Shown here: one piece after another, positions 46,602-56,847 of the stretch
Position numbering within the stretch: the first letter of the stretch is position 1
Layout: each line of letters begins with the position of its first letter
NCBI RefSeq assembly: GCF_014197255.1
Contig: NZ_JACIFE010000005.1
Coordinates: 26,549 to 90,548 of the forward strand
DNA from: Bartonella fuyuanensis
GTDB taxonomy: Bacteria > Pseudomonadota > Alphaproteobacteria > Rhizobiales > Rhizobiaceae
Direction of reading: 5' to 3'
DNA length: 64,000 nucleotides
Notes under the pieces: model-generated
Told to the model about the DNA's origin: nothing
Databases searched by the model: none
What the model saw: the letters and a program-made list of their open reading frames with translations, nothing else
Position numbers and translations under genes: made by a program

Positions 46602-48428
46602 ATGCAATTGCGTAACATTGCCATTATTGCCCACGTTGACCACGGAAAAACAACGCTTATAGACGGACTTCTTAAGCAATCAGGAAATTTTCGTAATAAT
46701 CAGCGTACAAACGAACGTATGATGGATTCAAACGATATTGAAAAAGAACGTGGAATTACAATTCTAGCGAAAGTAACATCTGTTGTTTGGAAAGATACTC
46801 GAATTAACATTGTTGATACACCAGGACATGCCGATTTTGGTGGAGAAGTTGAACGCATTCTAAACATGGTTGATGGAGCAATTGTGCTAGTTGATGCTGC
46901 TGAAGGACCAATGCCACAAACAAAATTTGTCGTTGGCAAAGCATTGAAAGTAGGTTTGCGCCCCATTGTTGCGATTAATAAAATTGACCGACCTGATGCA
47001 CGCGTTGATGAAGTCATTAATGAAGTTTTTGATCTTTTCGCTGCTCTTGATGCAACCGATGAACAGCTTGATTTTCCCATTCTTTATGGTTCAGGACGCG
47101 ATGGATGGATGGCAGCAGCCCCTGATGGTCCAAAAGATCAAGGACTGAGTCCTTTATTTGATCTTGTAACGCAGCATGTTCCTTCTCCTACTGTGGTAGA
47201 AGGAGCATTCCGCATGATTGGAACTATTCTTGAAGCAGATCCGTTTTTGGGGCGAATTATTACAGGACGTATTCATTCTGGCTCTCTAAAACCCAATCAA
47301 AATGTCAAAATTCTTGGGCAAGATGGAAAGCTTTTAGAAACTGGACGTATTTCAAAAATTTTAGCATTTCGTGGTCTAGAACGACAACCTATTGAAGAAG
47401 GAAATGCTGGTGATATTGTCGCAATTGCAGGTTTACAAAAAGGTACCGTTGCTGATACTTTCTGTGATCCTACAGTTAATGATCCTCTTACTGCTCAACC
47501 AATTGACCCTCCTACTGTTACTATGAGTTTTCTCGTTAACGATAGTCCCCTTGCAGGAACTGAAGGAGATAAAGTAACAAGCCGAGTCATCCGTGATCGT
47601 TTGTTAAAAGAAGCAGAAGGCAATGTCGCTCTTAAAATTGAAGAATCAGCTGAGAAAGATTCTTTCTACGTTTCTGGACGAGGAGAATTACAGCTTGCAG
47701 TTCTTATTGAAAATATGCGCCGTGAAGGATTTGAGCTTAGTGTTTCACGTCCACGTGTTGTTATGCAAAAAGATGAAAATGGAATAACTCTTGAGCCAAT
47801 CGAAGAAGTTGTTATCGATGTTGATGAAGAATATTCCGGTACTGTTGTACAAAAAATGTCTGAACGTAAGGGCGAAATGGTGGAATTGCGTCCTTCTGGA
47901 GGTAATCGTGTCCGCCTTGTTTTTTATGCGCCAACCAGGGGACTAATTGGTTATCAATCCGAACTTTTAACAGACACACGTGGTACAGCGATTATGAATC
48001 GCCTTTTTCACGCTTACGAACCTTATAAAGGGGACATTTCTGGTCGTGTTAATGGTGTTATGATTTCAAATGACAACGGTGAATCTGTCGCTTATGCTCT
48101 TTTTAATCTTGAAGATCGTGGACCTATGATCATTGATGCCGGTGTGAAAGTCTATCAGGGTATGATTATTGGCATCCACTCACGGGATAATGACTTAGAA
48201 GTCAATGTATTAAAAGGAAAAAAACTCACCAATATGCGCGCTTCCGGAAAAGATGAAGCAGTAAAATTAACACCTCCCATTAAAATGACATTAGAACGTG
48301 CCCTATCGTGGATACAAGACGATGAACTTGTGGAAGTAACCCCTAAAAATATTCGCCTCCGCAAACTCTATCTTGATCCCAATGAACGTAAACGTTTTGA
48401 AAAAACGCGTGCATCAATTTCCAGTTAA
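46602..48428 (+). CDS. typA: Ribosome-associated translational GTPase TypA/BipA
   Basis: GTPase related to elongation factor G that binds ribosomes under stress and helps 50S assembly at low temperature. G1 [11 protein letters not shown]2 in ERGITI, G3 [14 protein letters not shown] and G4 NKIDRPDAR are intact. Domains follow as in EF-G, with a specific C-terminal domain ([30 protein letters not shown]). 608 residues, normal. ATG 46602 has only a weak AAGAAG site. Next gene ppa, 68 bases downstream. Confidence 0.96.
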   Translation: MQLRNIAIIAHVDHGKTTLIDGLLKQSGNFRNNQRTNERMMDSNDIEKERGITILAKVTSVVWKDTRINIVDTPGHADFGGEVERILNMVDGAIVLVDAAEGPMPQTKFVVGKALKVGLRPIVAINKIDRPDARVDEVINEVFDLFAALDATDEQLDFPILYGSGRDGWMAAAPDGPKDQGLSPLFDLVTQHVPSPTVVEGAFRMIGTILEADPFLGRIITGRIHSGSLKPNQNVKILGQDGKLLETGRISKILAFRGLERQPIEEGNAGDIVAIAGLQKGTVADTFCDPTVNDPLTAQPIDPPTVTMSFLVNDSPLAGTEGDKVTSRVIRDRLLKEAEGNVALKIEESAEKDSFYVSGRGELQLAVLIENMRREGFELSVSRPRVVMQKDENGITLEPIEEVVIDVDEEYSGTVVQKMSERKGEMVELRPSGGNRVRLVFYAPTRGLIGYQSELLTDTRGTAIMNRLFHAYEPYKGDISGRVNGVMISNDNGESVAYALFNLEDRGPMIIDAGVKVYQGMIIGIHSRDNDLEVNVLKGKKLTNMRASGKDEAVKLTPPIKMTLERALSWIQDDELVEVTPKNIRLRKLYLDPNERKRFEKTRASISS

Positions 48429-48496
48429 TTTCATAATCTCTTTGGTAAAAGATTTGATTGTATTGATTCTCGCTTTATTCTAGAAAGGATATCTCT

Positions 48497-49027
48497 ATGA
48501 ATATTAAGGAAATACCCGTGGGTAAAAACCCACCAGAAGATGTTAATGTTATTGTGGAAGTTTCTCTTGGTGGGCAACCAATAAAATATGAGATGGATAA
48601 AAAATCAGGTGCATTATTTGTTGACCGTTTTCTTCATACATCGATGATCTATCCGGGAAATTATGGATTTGTCCCTCATACGCTTTCAGATGATGGTGAT
48701 CCTATTGATGTCCTTATCTGTAATACCCGTCCACTTATTCCTGGTTGTGTAATCAATGTTTTCCCCATCGGTGCTCTGATAATGGAAGATGATGGGGGTA
48801 AAGATGAAAAAATTATTGCCATCCCCACTCCAAAATTAACAAAACGCTATATCAATATTCATAACTATACAGACCTACCCGAAATTACACTCAAACAAAT
48901 TGAACATTTCTTCGAACATTACAAAGATCTAGAACCTGGAAAATGGGCCAAAATTGAAGGGTGGCGTGATAAAGGCTTTGCTTATGAATTGATTAAGAAA
49001 GCTGCTGAAAATAATAAAGAAATATAA
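48497..49027 (+). CDS. ppa: Inorganic pyrophosphatase (family I)
   Basis: Hydrolyses pyrophosphate released by biosynthesis. The metal and phosphate residues lie in [24 protein letters not shown] and [14 protein letters not shown], with [14 protein letters not shown] near the N-terminus. 176 residues, typical hexameric bacterial type. AGAAAGGATATCTC before ATG 48497 gives a good ribosome site. A terminator hairpin follows the stop. Confidence 0.96.
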   Translation: MNIKEIPVGKNPPEDVNVIVEVSLGGQPIKYEMDKKSGALFVDRFLHTSMIYPGNYGFVPHTLSDDGDPIDVLICNTRPLIPGCVINVFPIGALIMEDDGGKDEKIIAIPTPKLTKRYINIHNYTDLPEITLKQIEHFFEHYKDLEPGKWAKIEGWRDKGFAYELIKKAAENNKEI

Positions 49028-49039
49028 CGATTTTAATAA

Positions 49040-49068
49040 AATAAAGCCTGTTTTTTATAGGCTTTATT
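49040..49068. terminator. Bidirectional intrinsic terminator between ppa and the DUF167 gene
   Basis: AATAAAGCCT at 49040-49049 pairs perfectly with 49059-49068, nine-base loop rich in T, followed by a T-rich run on the plus strand and by TTTTATT on the minus strand. It lies between convergent genes. Confidence 0.75.
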
Positions 49069-49078
49069 ATGTATTTTT

Positions 49079-49393
49079 CTACAAGATAAAATCTCTGAAG
49101 GACTGCCATGTTTGCTTTAGTTCTTCTAAATGTGTAGAAAAATACAGTTTTTTGTAGCGAGATGTTTCACCCCTTTCCAGAGAAATAGAAGAAGAAGGAA
49201 TTTTCCATTGCTTTGCAAGAAATTTAATAAGAGCTTTATTTGCCTTTCCATCTTCAGCAATAGCCCGAAGACGTATAACCAGATATTGTTTCTTACCATC
49301 CTTACATTCAATCCCTATTATTTTGTCAACAGATGATCTGGGAATAAGATATACGAACAAAACCAAGCTATCTTTATCAACTTGATAAAACAC
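49079..49393 (-). CDS. DUF167 family protein (YggU-like)
   Basis: Small conserved protein of unknown function, 104 residues. The family signature AEDGKANKALIKFLAKQW, then SSISLERGETSRYKKL, is clear. In rhizobia the gene usually follows yggT; here yggT survives only as a broken remnant 28 bases upstream, so this gene may have lost its original promoter or translational partner. No signal peptide. Confidence 0.88.
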   Translation of the reverse strand: MFYQVDKDSLVLFVYLIPRSSVDKIIGIECKDGKKQYLVIRLRAIAEDGKANKALIKFLAKQWKIPSSSISLERGETSRYKKLYFSTHLEELKQTWQSFRDFIL

Positions 49394-49421
49394 TTATTCT
49401 CCTCAAGTAACATTTCCATAG

Positions 49422-49692
49422 CTACATACTTGCGTAAGTGTTCCACATGAAAGTACGAATGAAATAAATAATAAGGAACACCACAATAGATGAAATATCA
49501 ATTGTTCCAAAATTTGGTAAAATTCGCTGAACACGGCTTAAAACACAAGTAATCTAGAAAGTTTCCTATTAAAATAACAAAGCGATTGCGCAAGTTTATG
49601 ATATTAAAGACATAAAGCCAAGAAAAAATGACACTAACGATTAAAATATCAATATAAAGATCAAATCAATCACTCGAAGCAATGCATAAACC
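49422..49692 (-). pseudogene. yggT: yggT family membrane protein, frameshifted
   Basis: Three reading-frame pieces on the minus strand together rebuild a Ygg[14 protein letters not shown] near 49690-49650, then [33 protein letters not shown], then [28 protein letters not shown] before a stop at 49422. Frame changes fall near 49665 and near 49548, where a few codons also seem lost. YggT is a small inner-membrane protein near cell-wall and osmoadaptation genes. Position beside the DUF167 gene is the normal one. Confidence 0.75.
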
Positions 49693-50010
49693 GTGCGTTA
49701 TCCCTTTCAATCAAGGAAACAAAAGTGCGTGTAGAAAATCTTCATTAAAGTAAAGCTATGTATCAAACAATGGTTTTATATTTCAAAATTATTTTTTGAA
49801 TAAAAACCAGATATCCAAATTCTTTATCTCTCTATTTAATAACAATAAAGTTAGAAAACCAATATCAAAATTAAAAGTAGCGCATGAAAAATAAAAGAAA
49901 TGACAAATAATCGAAAACTTTAAAAACTTTGAAAACTTTGAATATTCTTTACAGGATTAATTTTAAATCTCATTGTTTTAATTATCAATACATAAAAAAC
50001 ACACAAACTA
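49693..50010. other. AT-rich gap upstream of broken yggT
   Basis: About 320 bases without gene or recognised element; its right edge meets the ialB terminator. Confidence 0.4.
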
Positions 50011-50036
50011 AAAAACGGCCCCAAAAGGCCGCTTTT
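50011..50036 (-). terminator. Terminator of the ialB-like gene
   Basis: CGGCC (50016-50020) pairs with GGCCG (50027-50031) around CCAAAA; on the minus strand a run of T follows directly. The A and T runs on both sides extend the stem. It begins about 10 bases after the ialB stop. Confidence 0.7.
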
Positions 50037-50046
50037 ATTTTTAAAA

Positions 50047-50607
50047 TTATTTTTGCAAAGCAGTTAAACGGTTAAGGGCATTGCTAAAACCATTCAGCTG
50101 AATGAATAAATCATTTAAAGGTGGTTCACCTGGAGCAGCAATTGTCATCGCCAGTTTAAATTGCTTTCCCGCACGTAAAGCTGCTACGTGGTTTTTGTCA
50201 AAAACAACCGGCACCAAACAACCTGCTGGTACACAAGTCCTGATACCAGTTTCAATAACAGCTTTTCCTTCATCAACTTGTAAACGAACAGGTTTAGAAA
50301 CCAAAATGCCAAAAGGAATGGTTAAATTACCTGATACAACACCTTCAGCATTAAGAATAAGGCTCATAGCCACAACAACACGTCCTTGCTCATTCACTTC
50401 TTGACGGTGCATAAAGCAAACTTTTTTTCCCTCTTGTATACTACAGTTAATAGTCCACAAGCCATAAGTTTCAGTTAAAGAAGAAGCACCATTTGGCAAT
50501 GTCGCCGCTACATCTTTCGATGCAGAAGGAGTTGAACTTATTGCAAATGTAACGGATGAAATACTCAAGAGAGTACAAACTATAAATAAATTAAATAACC
50601 TTTTCAT
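50047..50607 (-). CDS. ialB: Invasion-associated locus B family protein
   Basis: Exported protein of the IalB family, associated in Bartonella with entry into erythrocytes. ATG 50607 has AGGA eight bases upstream; a 22-residue signal peptide ends near TFAIS. The mature part has YGLWTINCS, KKVCFMHRQE and IRTCVPAGCLVPVVFD, giving the four cysteines usual for the family. A longer in-frame start at 50649 is unlikely since it would place residues before the signal. About 186 residues. It lies directly downstream of rppH, the ialA homologue, as in Bartonella bacilliformis. Confidence 0.9.
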   Translation of the reverse strand: MKRLFNLFIVCTLLSISSVTFAISSTPSASKDVAATLPNGASSLTETYGLWTINCSIQEGKKVCFMHRQEVNEQGRVVVAMSLILNAEGVVSGNLTIPFGILVSKPVRLQVDEGKAVIETGIRTCVPAGCLVPVVFDKNHVAALRAGKQFKLAMTIAAPGEPPLNDLFIQLNGFSNALNRLTALQK

Positions 50608-50708
50608 TTTATATTCCTGTTCTTTACACAAAAAGAGAAACATGTTCATTATTCACAAATAACATAAAGCATCTTAATAACAAAAGCTTTCTCACAATCA
50701 TATAGCTT

Positions 50709-51230
50709 TTATAATGATCTAAGGCTACCTCGAAATTCACTGACAACTTTCATATAAACATGCTTTTTAAAAGAAACAGCAATCAAAGGAAGATTTTCTA
50801 GATCAATCCATTTCCATTGATCGAATTCCGCTTTATTGCCATCTGGCGGTGGATTAATCGCAATTTCAGAAAGCTCTCCCGTAAACTGGAAAGCAAACCA
50901 TTTCTGCTTTTGCCCACGATATTTATTGCTTAATGTACACCCAACAAGTTCTTGTGGAAAATCATAGTGGAACCAATTTTTTGCTTCTTTAATCAACTTT
51001 ACAGATCGAATACCTGTTTCTTCATAAAGTTCACGATATGCTGCATCTAATGGTTTTTCATCTTCATCAATTCCTCCTTGAGGAAGCTGCCAACGATGAG
51101 ATATTTCAATATCTATAGGAACAGCTGTCATTAAACGACGCCCAATCCAAACTTTACCCTCATGATTAAAAACAACAATCCCAACACATTTGCGATAAGG
51201 AAGAGTCTTCAAATTAATACCTGCACCCAT
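50709..51230 (-). CDS. rppH: RNA pyrophosphohydrolase RppH / IalA-type Nudix hydrolase
   Basis: Removes pyrophosphate from 5' ends of RNA and hydrolyses dinucleoside polyphosphates; the Bartonella homologue is IalA, linked with invasion. Nudix box GGIDEDEKPLDAAYRELYEETGI (residues about 56-78), preceded by WQLPQ, typical of RppH. GAGG eight bases before ATG 51230. 173 residues. It lies between ctpA and ialB on the minus strand, so RNA decay, wall protease and invasion genes share a block. Confidence 0.93.
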   Translation of the reverse strand: MGAGINLKTLPYRKCVGIVVFNHEGKVWIGRRLMTAVPIDIEISHRWQLPQGGIDEDEKPLDAAYRELYEETGIRSVKLIKEAKNWFHYDFPQELVGCTLSNKYRGQKQKWFAFQFTGELSEIAINPPPDGNKAEFDQWKWIDLENLPLIAVSFKKHVYMKVVSEFRGSLRSL

Positions 51231-51269
51231 CCAAGATTCCTCAAAAGCGTAAACTGTCCATATCTTTTC

Positions 51270-52580
51270 TCATTTTAATATATCCTTAGTGGGATCTGGT
51301 GGGAATGCTGCATTTGCCATTTCACCTCGTAACAATTTATACGCCTCATTCAATTGAATATCATCCTTAGAATCTTTTGGAACAAACGCAGCTGAACCAG
51401 ATCCTTTATTACTTTCCCGTTTCCCCTTAATATGACCTTTTAATGCAGACTCACCAACTTTTACATCATAACCTTTATATTTTTCAGGAAGTGGTTGCTC
51501 TACAATAATATCAGGAGTAATCCCCGTTCCTTGAATAGAAATACCTGATGGAGTGTAATAAAGTGCTGTTGTTAAGCGTAAAGCTCCATTTTCACCCAAA
51601 GGAATAATTGTTTGAACAGAACCTTTACCAAAAGATTGCGTCCCTAAAATTGTTGCACGACGATGATCTTGTAGTGCACCTGCAACAATTTCAGAAGCAC
51701 TTGCTGAACCACCATTAATGAGAACAATGAGCGGTTTTCCATTGATAACATCACCTGGTTTCGCATCAAATCTCGTTACATCACTTTTTTTACGCCCACG
51801 AGTTGACACAATCTCACCTTTATTAAGAAAAGCACTCGAAACATTAACAGCTTGATCTAAAAGCCCACCCGGATTAAGCCGCAAATCAAGGACGTAACCT
51901 TTTAGCTTATCTTCGGGAATTTTAGACTGAATATCTTTAATTGCTGCTAGAAGATTATCCAATGTTTGCTCAGAAAACTGGATAACTCTCAAATATCCAA
52001 TATCACCCTCAACGCGATATTTCACCGCTTTCACTTTGATAATATCACGAACAATCTTGATCTCAAATGGCTTATCAACACCAGAGCGAATAATTGTCAA
52101 CGTAATTGGTGTGCCAGGAGTGCCTCGCATCTTATTAACAGCTTCATTTAATGTTTGACCATTTGTTGGTACATCATCGATTTTTGAAATAAGGTCTCCT
52201 GATAAGATACCCGCTTTTGAAGCAGGTGTATCATCCATAGGAGAAACAACTTTAATTAAGTTTTTCTCCATAGTAACCTCAATACCAAGCCCCCCAAATT
52301 CTCCTTTCGTAGAATCCCGCATGTCTTTGGCTTCTTCAGCATTCAAATAAGATGAATGAGGATCAAGCGATGTGAGCATACCATTGATAGCATTCTCAAT
52401 AAGCTTTTTATCATCTGGAACCGTCACATATTGCATCCGCACACGCTCAAATATATCGCCAAATATGGCCAACTGCTTATACGCATCACCTTCATTATTT
52501 GCAGCAACAGACTGCACCATAACCATTGAACTGGCGCCGAGCAATGCCCCAGCGACCAAAAGAATAACTTTACGAATCAT
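51270..52580 (-). CDS. ctpA: Carboxy-terminal processing protease (S41)
   Basis: Periplasmic serine protease that trims envelope proteins. Signal peptide at 1-28, PDZ domain near 85-165 (GLGIEVTMEKNLIKVVSPMD), catalytic Ser in INGGSASASEIVAGAL and Lys in QSFGKGSVQT. The start overlaps the 3' end of the envC gene by 11 bases and has GGAG upstream. CtpA often controls wall hydrolases, which fits the neighbour. Confidence 0.95.
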   Translation of the reverse strand: MIRKVILLVAGALLGASSMVMVQSVAANNEGDAYKQLAIFGDIFERVRMQYVTVPDDKKLIENAINGMLTSLDPHSSYLNAEEAKDMRDSTKGEFGGLGIEVTMEKNLIKVVSPMDDTPASKAGILSGDLISKIDDVPTNGQTLNEAVNKMRGTPGTPITLTIIRSGVDKPFEIKIVRDIIKVKAVKYRVEGDIGYLRVIQFSEQTLDNLLAAIKDIQSKIPEDKLKGYVLDLRLNPGGLLDQAVNVSSAFLNKGEIVSTRGRKKSDVTRFDAKPGDVINGKPLIVLINGGSASASEIVAGALQDHRRATILGTQSFGKGSVQTIIPLGENGALRLTTALYYTPSGISIQGTGITPDIIVEQPLPEKYKGYDVKVGESALKGHIKGKRESNKGSGSAAFVPKDSKDDIQLNEAYKLLRGEMANAAFPPDPTKDILK

Positions 52581-53838
52581 TTTGGCTCCTTCTCGTTTTT
52601 TCAGTCTGCCACCAAGGAGTTGGATTTATAGGTTTTCCCTGCTTTCTAAACTCAATGTAAAGCATTGGAGAGGTTTTGCCTATATCCAATGCAACACTAT
52701 TCGCAATAAATTGCATCTCCATCATACCCAGAGGCTCACCTGAAAGAACAAACTGCCCTTGTTTTACATTAATTCTCGACATTCCCGTAAGAATGATATG
52801 ATAACCATTGCCTACATTGAGAATGATTAACTGTCCATAAGAACGAAACGGTCCAGCAAAAGCAACAAAAGCATCTGCAGGTGATATAACAACAGCCCCT
52901 GACTCTGTTTCTATTGTTTCACCAAAGCGCGTAATCTGCAAATTCTTATGAGAAGATCGAATCCATTTTCCTGAAACAGGAAAAAGTAAAGAACCTTTAC
53001 GGCTTTCAAAATTCGACTGTTCTAACAATTGTAAACTTTTCTGTACCTGTATTGATAAATCAGAACTAAATTTTGACTGATGGTCAAGCTCTAAAATCAA
53101 TTCTTCCAAAGACTGCGCTTTTTTAACAAGAGCAACATTTTTTTGTTGCTGTTCTATAAGCTCTTTTACTGATTTTTTTTGTAATTTGTTTTTTTTATCC
53201 AATAAAAGCTCTAAACGTTTTCGCTGCTCTGCTTGATTTTGCAATTTTGTCTTTAATGCAGTATACTCCATAGTAATGGAATTGCTCAAATTGGTCAATT
53301 CCTCGAATTTTTCTGTTAAATCTCGTGTTTTTTCTTGTATCTGAGGAATAATAGTGCCTAATAAAACAGAACTACGCATAGAAGCTAATACATCCTCTGG
53401 CTGTATTATAAGAGCAGGAGGTGGATTTAATCCTATACGTTCCAAGACTGCGAGAACTTCTGCAAATTCATTGCGACGACCTTTTAAAGTTTGATAAACT
53501 TGTGCCCGCTTTTCTATCATTTTTTTTAGCTTTTCTTCTCTTTTAGCAATATCATCGGCTACCGTACGTTCTTCTTTAGCAGCCTTTATAAGTGCATCAC
53601 TTAAAACACGTTGATCTTTTTTTAAATGCTCAACTTGACGCGTAAGAAAAGTAATACGTTCACGCGAAAGTGAAATATTTTGGCGTATTTCTTCTAGCTC
53701 TTTATGTACCTCCATATTGCTCATTGTATCTCCCGCATACAATACAGAAAAGCAAACAAATACGCTCAAGAGCAGTACAACACATATCACGCATTCTCCA
53801 TATAAATAGCGCATCTTTTTATGAAGAAGCTTTTTCAT
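52570..53838 (-). CDS. envC: EnvC-like murein hydrolase activator (degenerate M23)
   Basis: Probably activates amidases at the division site rather than cutting the wall itself. Hydrophobic N-terminus (13-35), long coiled coil at about 40-285 with heptads (LEEIRQNISLSRERITFLTRQ), then an M23 (LytM) domain at 305-410. The expected zinc ligands are not where active enzymes have them (RFGETIET in place of the H-x-x-x-D region, LYIEFR in place of H-x-H), which is normal for EnvC. 422 residues. Confidence 0.88.
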   Translation of the reverse strand: MKKLLHKKMRYLYGECVICVVLLLSVFVCFSVLYAGDTMSNMEVHKELEEIRQNISLSRERITFLTRQVEHLKKDQRVLSDALIKAAKEERTVADDIAKREEKLKKMIEKRAQVYQTLKGRRNEFAEVLAVLERIGLNPPPALIIQPEDVLASMRSSVLLGTIIPQIQEKTRDLTEKFEELTNLSNSITMEYTALKTKLQNQAEQRKRLELLLDKKNKLQKKSVKELIEQQQKNVALVKKAQSLEELILELDHQSKFSSDLSIQVQKSLQLLEQSNFESRKGSLLFPVSGKWIRSSHKNLQITRFGETIETESGAVVISPADAFVAFAGPFRSYGQLIILNVGNGYHIILTGMSRINVKQGQFVLSGEPLGMMEMQFIANSVALDIGKTSPMLYIEFRKQGKPINPTPWWQTEKTRRSQNDS

Positions 53839-53946
53839 TTACCCAACCATTACACCTCATTGTAGACATTAGAGATGCTTTAAATGGTGTCAGCTAAAAC
53901 AATATTAATAAATATATAAATAAAAACTAAAAGTTGCACAAAAATA

Positions 53947-54429
53947 TTAAAACCGATGGTATGGATGGTGATTTACAATTGTTACAACACGATAAAGTTG
54001 TTCTGAAAGAAGCATACGTGCAATTTGATGTGGCCACGTCATAAAACCAAAAGATAAAAGAAAATCAGCACGGTTTCTTATCTGTTCATTATGCCCATCT
54101 GGACCTCCTAAAGCAAAGATGACATCTCGGATGCCTTCATCACGATAAAACCTCAATTTTTCAGAAAAAGCAGCCGAAGAAATCGACTCTCCTCGTTCAT
54201 CTAACACGATTAATTGACATTTTTCAGGTAAAAATTCAATAAGCCTTCTCCCCTCTTCTTCCATCCGCTGACACGCTGTTTGCGCACGACTTTCTGGTAT
54301 TTCGTATAACGTTTTCAAATGAAATCCTGCAGCTCCAGAACTTTTAGAAAAACGATCCAAATAATGCTGAACCAATTTTTTCTCCGCCCCACTTTTCATA
54401 CGACCAACAGCAAAAATAGAAATTTGCAT
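53947..54429 (-). CDS. rlmH: 23S rRNA pseudouridine-1915 N3-methyltransferase RlmH
   Basis: SPOUT-class methyltransferase acting on the assembled 70S ribosome. The knot region reads IFALGGPDGH with the C-terminal TWPHQIARMLLSEQLYR and PYHRF, all diagnostic. 160 residues. Begins one base after the rsfS stop, so the two ribosome-related genes are tightly coupled. Confidence 0.95.
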   Translation of the reverse strand: MQISIFAVGRMKSGAEKKLVQHYLDRFSKSSGAAGFHLKTLYEIPESRAQTACQRMEEEGRRLIEFLPEKCQLIVLDERGESISSAAFSEKLRFYRDEGIRDVIFALGGPDGHNEQIRNRADFLLSFGFMTWPHQIARMLLSEQLYRVVTIVNHHPYHRF

Positions 54430-54430
54430 T

Positions 54431-54820
54431 TTAATGATCTTCCAAAAGAACTGATGGTGTATTGTTTAGATCCGGTGTCATCCATATTTTTTCTAAATTA
54501 TAAAAAAGGCGAATTTCCGGACGAAAAAGATGAATGATAATATCACCTGTATCAATCAATACCCAATCACCTCCAGCAAATCCTTCTACACGCGCAAAAC
54601 CTTGCCCACTGTCTTTCCAAGTACGTAATAAATGATTAGCAACAGAAGATAGATAACGCTGCGAATGTACTGAAGCTATAACCATATAATCAGCTAAAGA
54701 TGACTTTCCTTGAATATCAATAGCAACAATATCTTCTGCTTTTGTATCCTCTAAACTCTTGAGAATAATTTCAAGACTCTCATTAACAGAAAAAACTTTT
54801 CCTTCTTTTAAAGGACTCAT
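54431..54820 (-). CDS. rsfS: Ribosomal silencing factor RsfS
   Basis: Binds L14 of the 50S subunit and prevents 70S assembly when nutrients are low. Contains AEDIVAIDIQGKSSLADYMVIAS and ARVEGFAGGDWVLIDTGDIIIHLF, the family core. ATG 54820 gives about 129 residues but has no good ribosome site; a TTG at 54889 would add 23 residues, and rhizobial homologues do carry N-terminal extensions, so the start is open. Between nadD and rlmH as elsewhere in the order. Confidence 0.92.
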   Translation of the reverse strand: MSPLKEGKVFSVNESLEIILKSLEDTKAEDIVAIDIQGKSSLADYMVIASVHSQRYLSSVANHLLRTWKDSGQGFARVEGFAGGDWVLIDTGDIIIHLFRPEIRLFYNLEKIWMTPDLNNTPSVLLEDH

Positions 54821-54927
54821 ATTGGAAGAGTGTTTGTGGATAACGTTTTTCAGATCAATATCCTTTCTTATCGTTGAGGAATGTAACAAGAGACTTCTTT
54901 GAAAAGAAGCAGAATCTTATAAATTGT

Positions 54928-55554
54928 TCAAGAAAAATCATTCTTTTTCAAACGGAGATTGGTTGAAGATTGAAAAGATAAAGGTCCATGCAAATAAGTC
55001 CAAACTGGCGGTTTTATAAAAGGTAATCGCTTACTTTTTTTTTCATCCAAACGAAACCGGCGATAAATATGTGCCATAGGTGAAGAGAGTGCTGATTTCT
55101 TGCCTAAAGGGCGATCAATAATTGCAATAGGAAGCATAGAGACAATATCACGCCATCGATACCAATGATGAATCGTTGTAAGACTATCTGCCCCCATAAT
55201 CCATACAAAATTTACTCCACTGGAATGGGTAAGAATATAAGAAATTGTATCAACTGATACTTTGCTACCTATAGTCTTTTCAAAACCTGTTAAGCGAATT
55301 TTCGGATGATCAATAAGTTTAAAACTTAATCGCATTCTCTCTTCTAGAGGAAGTAACTGTGTACAATCCTTTAAAGGATTCCCTGGACTAACCATCCACC
55401 ATAACTGATCAAGATGCAAACGCCAAATAGCAATTTTTGCAACGAGAAGATGCCCCGCATGTGGCGGATTAAAAGAACCACCAAAAAGACCTACAACATT
55501 AAATCTTTCAACATGTGGTATACGATTTTTCCATGGAAAAAATGAATTTTTCAA
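54928..55554 (-). CDS. nadD: Nicotinate-nucleotide adenylyltransferase
   Basis: Makes nicotinate adenine dinucleotide for NAD synthesis. [17 protein letters not shown] holds the nucleotidyltransferase GSFNPxHxGH motif. The start is TTG at 55554, sharing TTGA with the proA stop; no ATG exists upstream of the conserved motif. 208 residues. The coupling to proA is positional; no metabolic link is implied. Confidence 0.93.
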   Translation of the reverse strand: MKNSFFPWKNRIPHVERFNVVGLFGGSFNPPHAGHLLVAKIAIWRLHLDQLWWMVSPGNPLKDCTQLLPLEERMRLSFKLIDHPKIRLTGFEKTIGSKVSVDTISYILTHSSGVNFVWIMGADSLTTIHHWYRWRDIVSMLPIAIIDRPLGKKSALSSPMAHIYRRFRLDEKKSKRLPFIKPPVWTYLHGPLSFQSSTNLRLKKNDFS

Positions 55555-56807
55555 GCTCGAACCTGACCATTTCCTTTAACATGATATTGAAATGATGTTA
55601 ATTGTTCAACACCTATGGGACCACGTGCATGCATTTTTCCTGTTGCGATACCAATTTCCATTCCAAAACCAAATTCACCCCCATCAGCAAATTGTGTAGA
55701 TGCATTGTGCAATAAAATAGCTGAATTTAAATGATTAAAAAAAATCTTCACCACTTCCAAATCCTCAGCAATAATCGATTCCGTATGTTCTGATGAATAA
55801 CGCTTGATATGAGCAATAGCTCCCTCAACCCCTTCAACCGTTTTAACAGAAAGAATAGCATCAAGATATTCATGCGACCAATCTCCTTCAGAGGCCAATT
55901 TTACATCTGGCATAAGAAACGCAATATCTTCTGTAGCACGGATTTCACACCCTTTCTCCTGTAAAGCAGTTAAAACAGGAATAAACTTTTCTAATGCCTG
56001 TCTATCAATAAGAACTGTCTCAACAGCACCGCATATACCTGTCCGACGTAACTTTGCATTCAAAACAATATTGCGCGCCATATCTAAATCTGCCGATTTA
56101 TCAATATAAATATGACAAAGCCCCTCGAGATGGGCAAAAATTGGAACACGAGCATCAGATTTAACACGGGCAACAAGGCTTTTTCCACCACGTGGCACAA
56201 TCACATCAATCGCTCCATCCAAGCCTTTGAGCATTTCCCCAACGGCATTTCGATCTGTCGTTCCAACCATTTGAATAGCATCTTTAGATAAACCAGAGCG
56301 CTCTAAACCTTGTACTAATGCTGAATGAAGAGCATGTGAAGAATGAAAACTATCCGAACCACCACGCAAAATCACAGCATTTCCAGCTTTTAAGCACAAA
56401 ACACTCGCATCAATTGTAACATTTGGTCGACTTTCATAAATAATACCAATCACACCAAGAGGTGTTCTTACACGACTGATATGAAGCCCATTTGGACATG
56501 TCCAAGCACTCATGACCTGCCCAACAGGATCAGCTAAACGAGCAACTTGGCGAACACTATCTATCATGGCACGTAAACGCAAATCATCTAATTTAAGTCG
56601 ATCAACCATTGCAGCTTTCAAATTATTCTGAGCAGCATTCTTTAAATCCTGACAATTCGCCCGTAAAACTTCATCTGACTGAGCCTCTAAACTTAAAGCG
56701 ATCATCTCCAATGCATCGTTCTTTTGCTCAGAAGAAGCAACTGCCAATGCTGAAGCAGCATGGCGTGCTTTTCGTCCTATATCCCTCATTTGTTTTTCTA
56801 AAATCAT
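55551..56807 (-). CDS. proA: Gamma-glutamyl phosphate reductase
   Basis: Second step of proline synthesis. Aldehyde-dehydrogenase fold with the catalytic Cys in [28 protein letters not shown] and [15 protein letters not shown] are conserved. ATG 56807 with GGA upstream is preferred over GTG 56819. About 418 residues. Downstream of proB in the same direction. Confidence 0.95.
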   Translation of the reverse strand: MILEKQMRDIGRKARHAASALAVASSEQKNDALEMIALSLEAQSDEVLRANCQDLKNAAQNNLKAAMVDRLKLDDLRLRAMIDSVRQVARLADPVGQVMSAWTCPNGLHISRVRTPLGVIGIIYESRPNVTIDASVLCLKAGNAVILRGGSDSFHSSHALHSALVQGLERSGLSKDAIQMVGTTDRNAVGEMLKGLDGAIDVIVPRGGKSLVARVKSDARVPIFAHLEGLCHIYIDKSADLDMARNIVLNAKLRRTGICGAVETVLIDRQALEKFIPVLTALQEKGCEIRATEDIAFLMPDVKLASEGDWSHEYLDAILSVKTVEGVEGAIAHIKRYSSEHTESIIAEDLEVVKIFFNHLNSAILLHNASTQFADGGEFGFGMEIGIATGKMHARGPIGVEQLTSFQYHVKGNGQVRA

Positions 56808-56847
56808 TATATCATCCACTCTGCCGAAATAACAAAAAAGTAACTTT

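Noticed and set aside
46700..47080. 126-codon minus-strand frame inside typA
   Set aside because: Antisense to the conserved GTPase domain of typA; a shadow.
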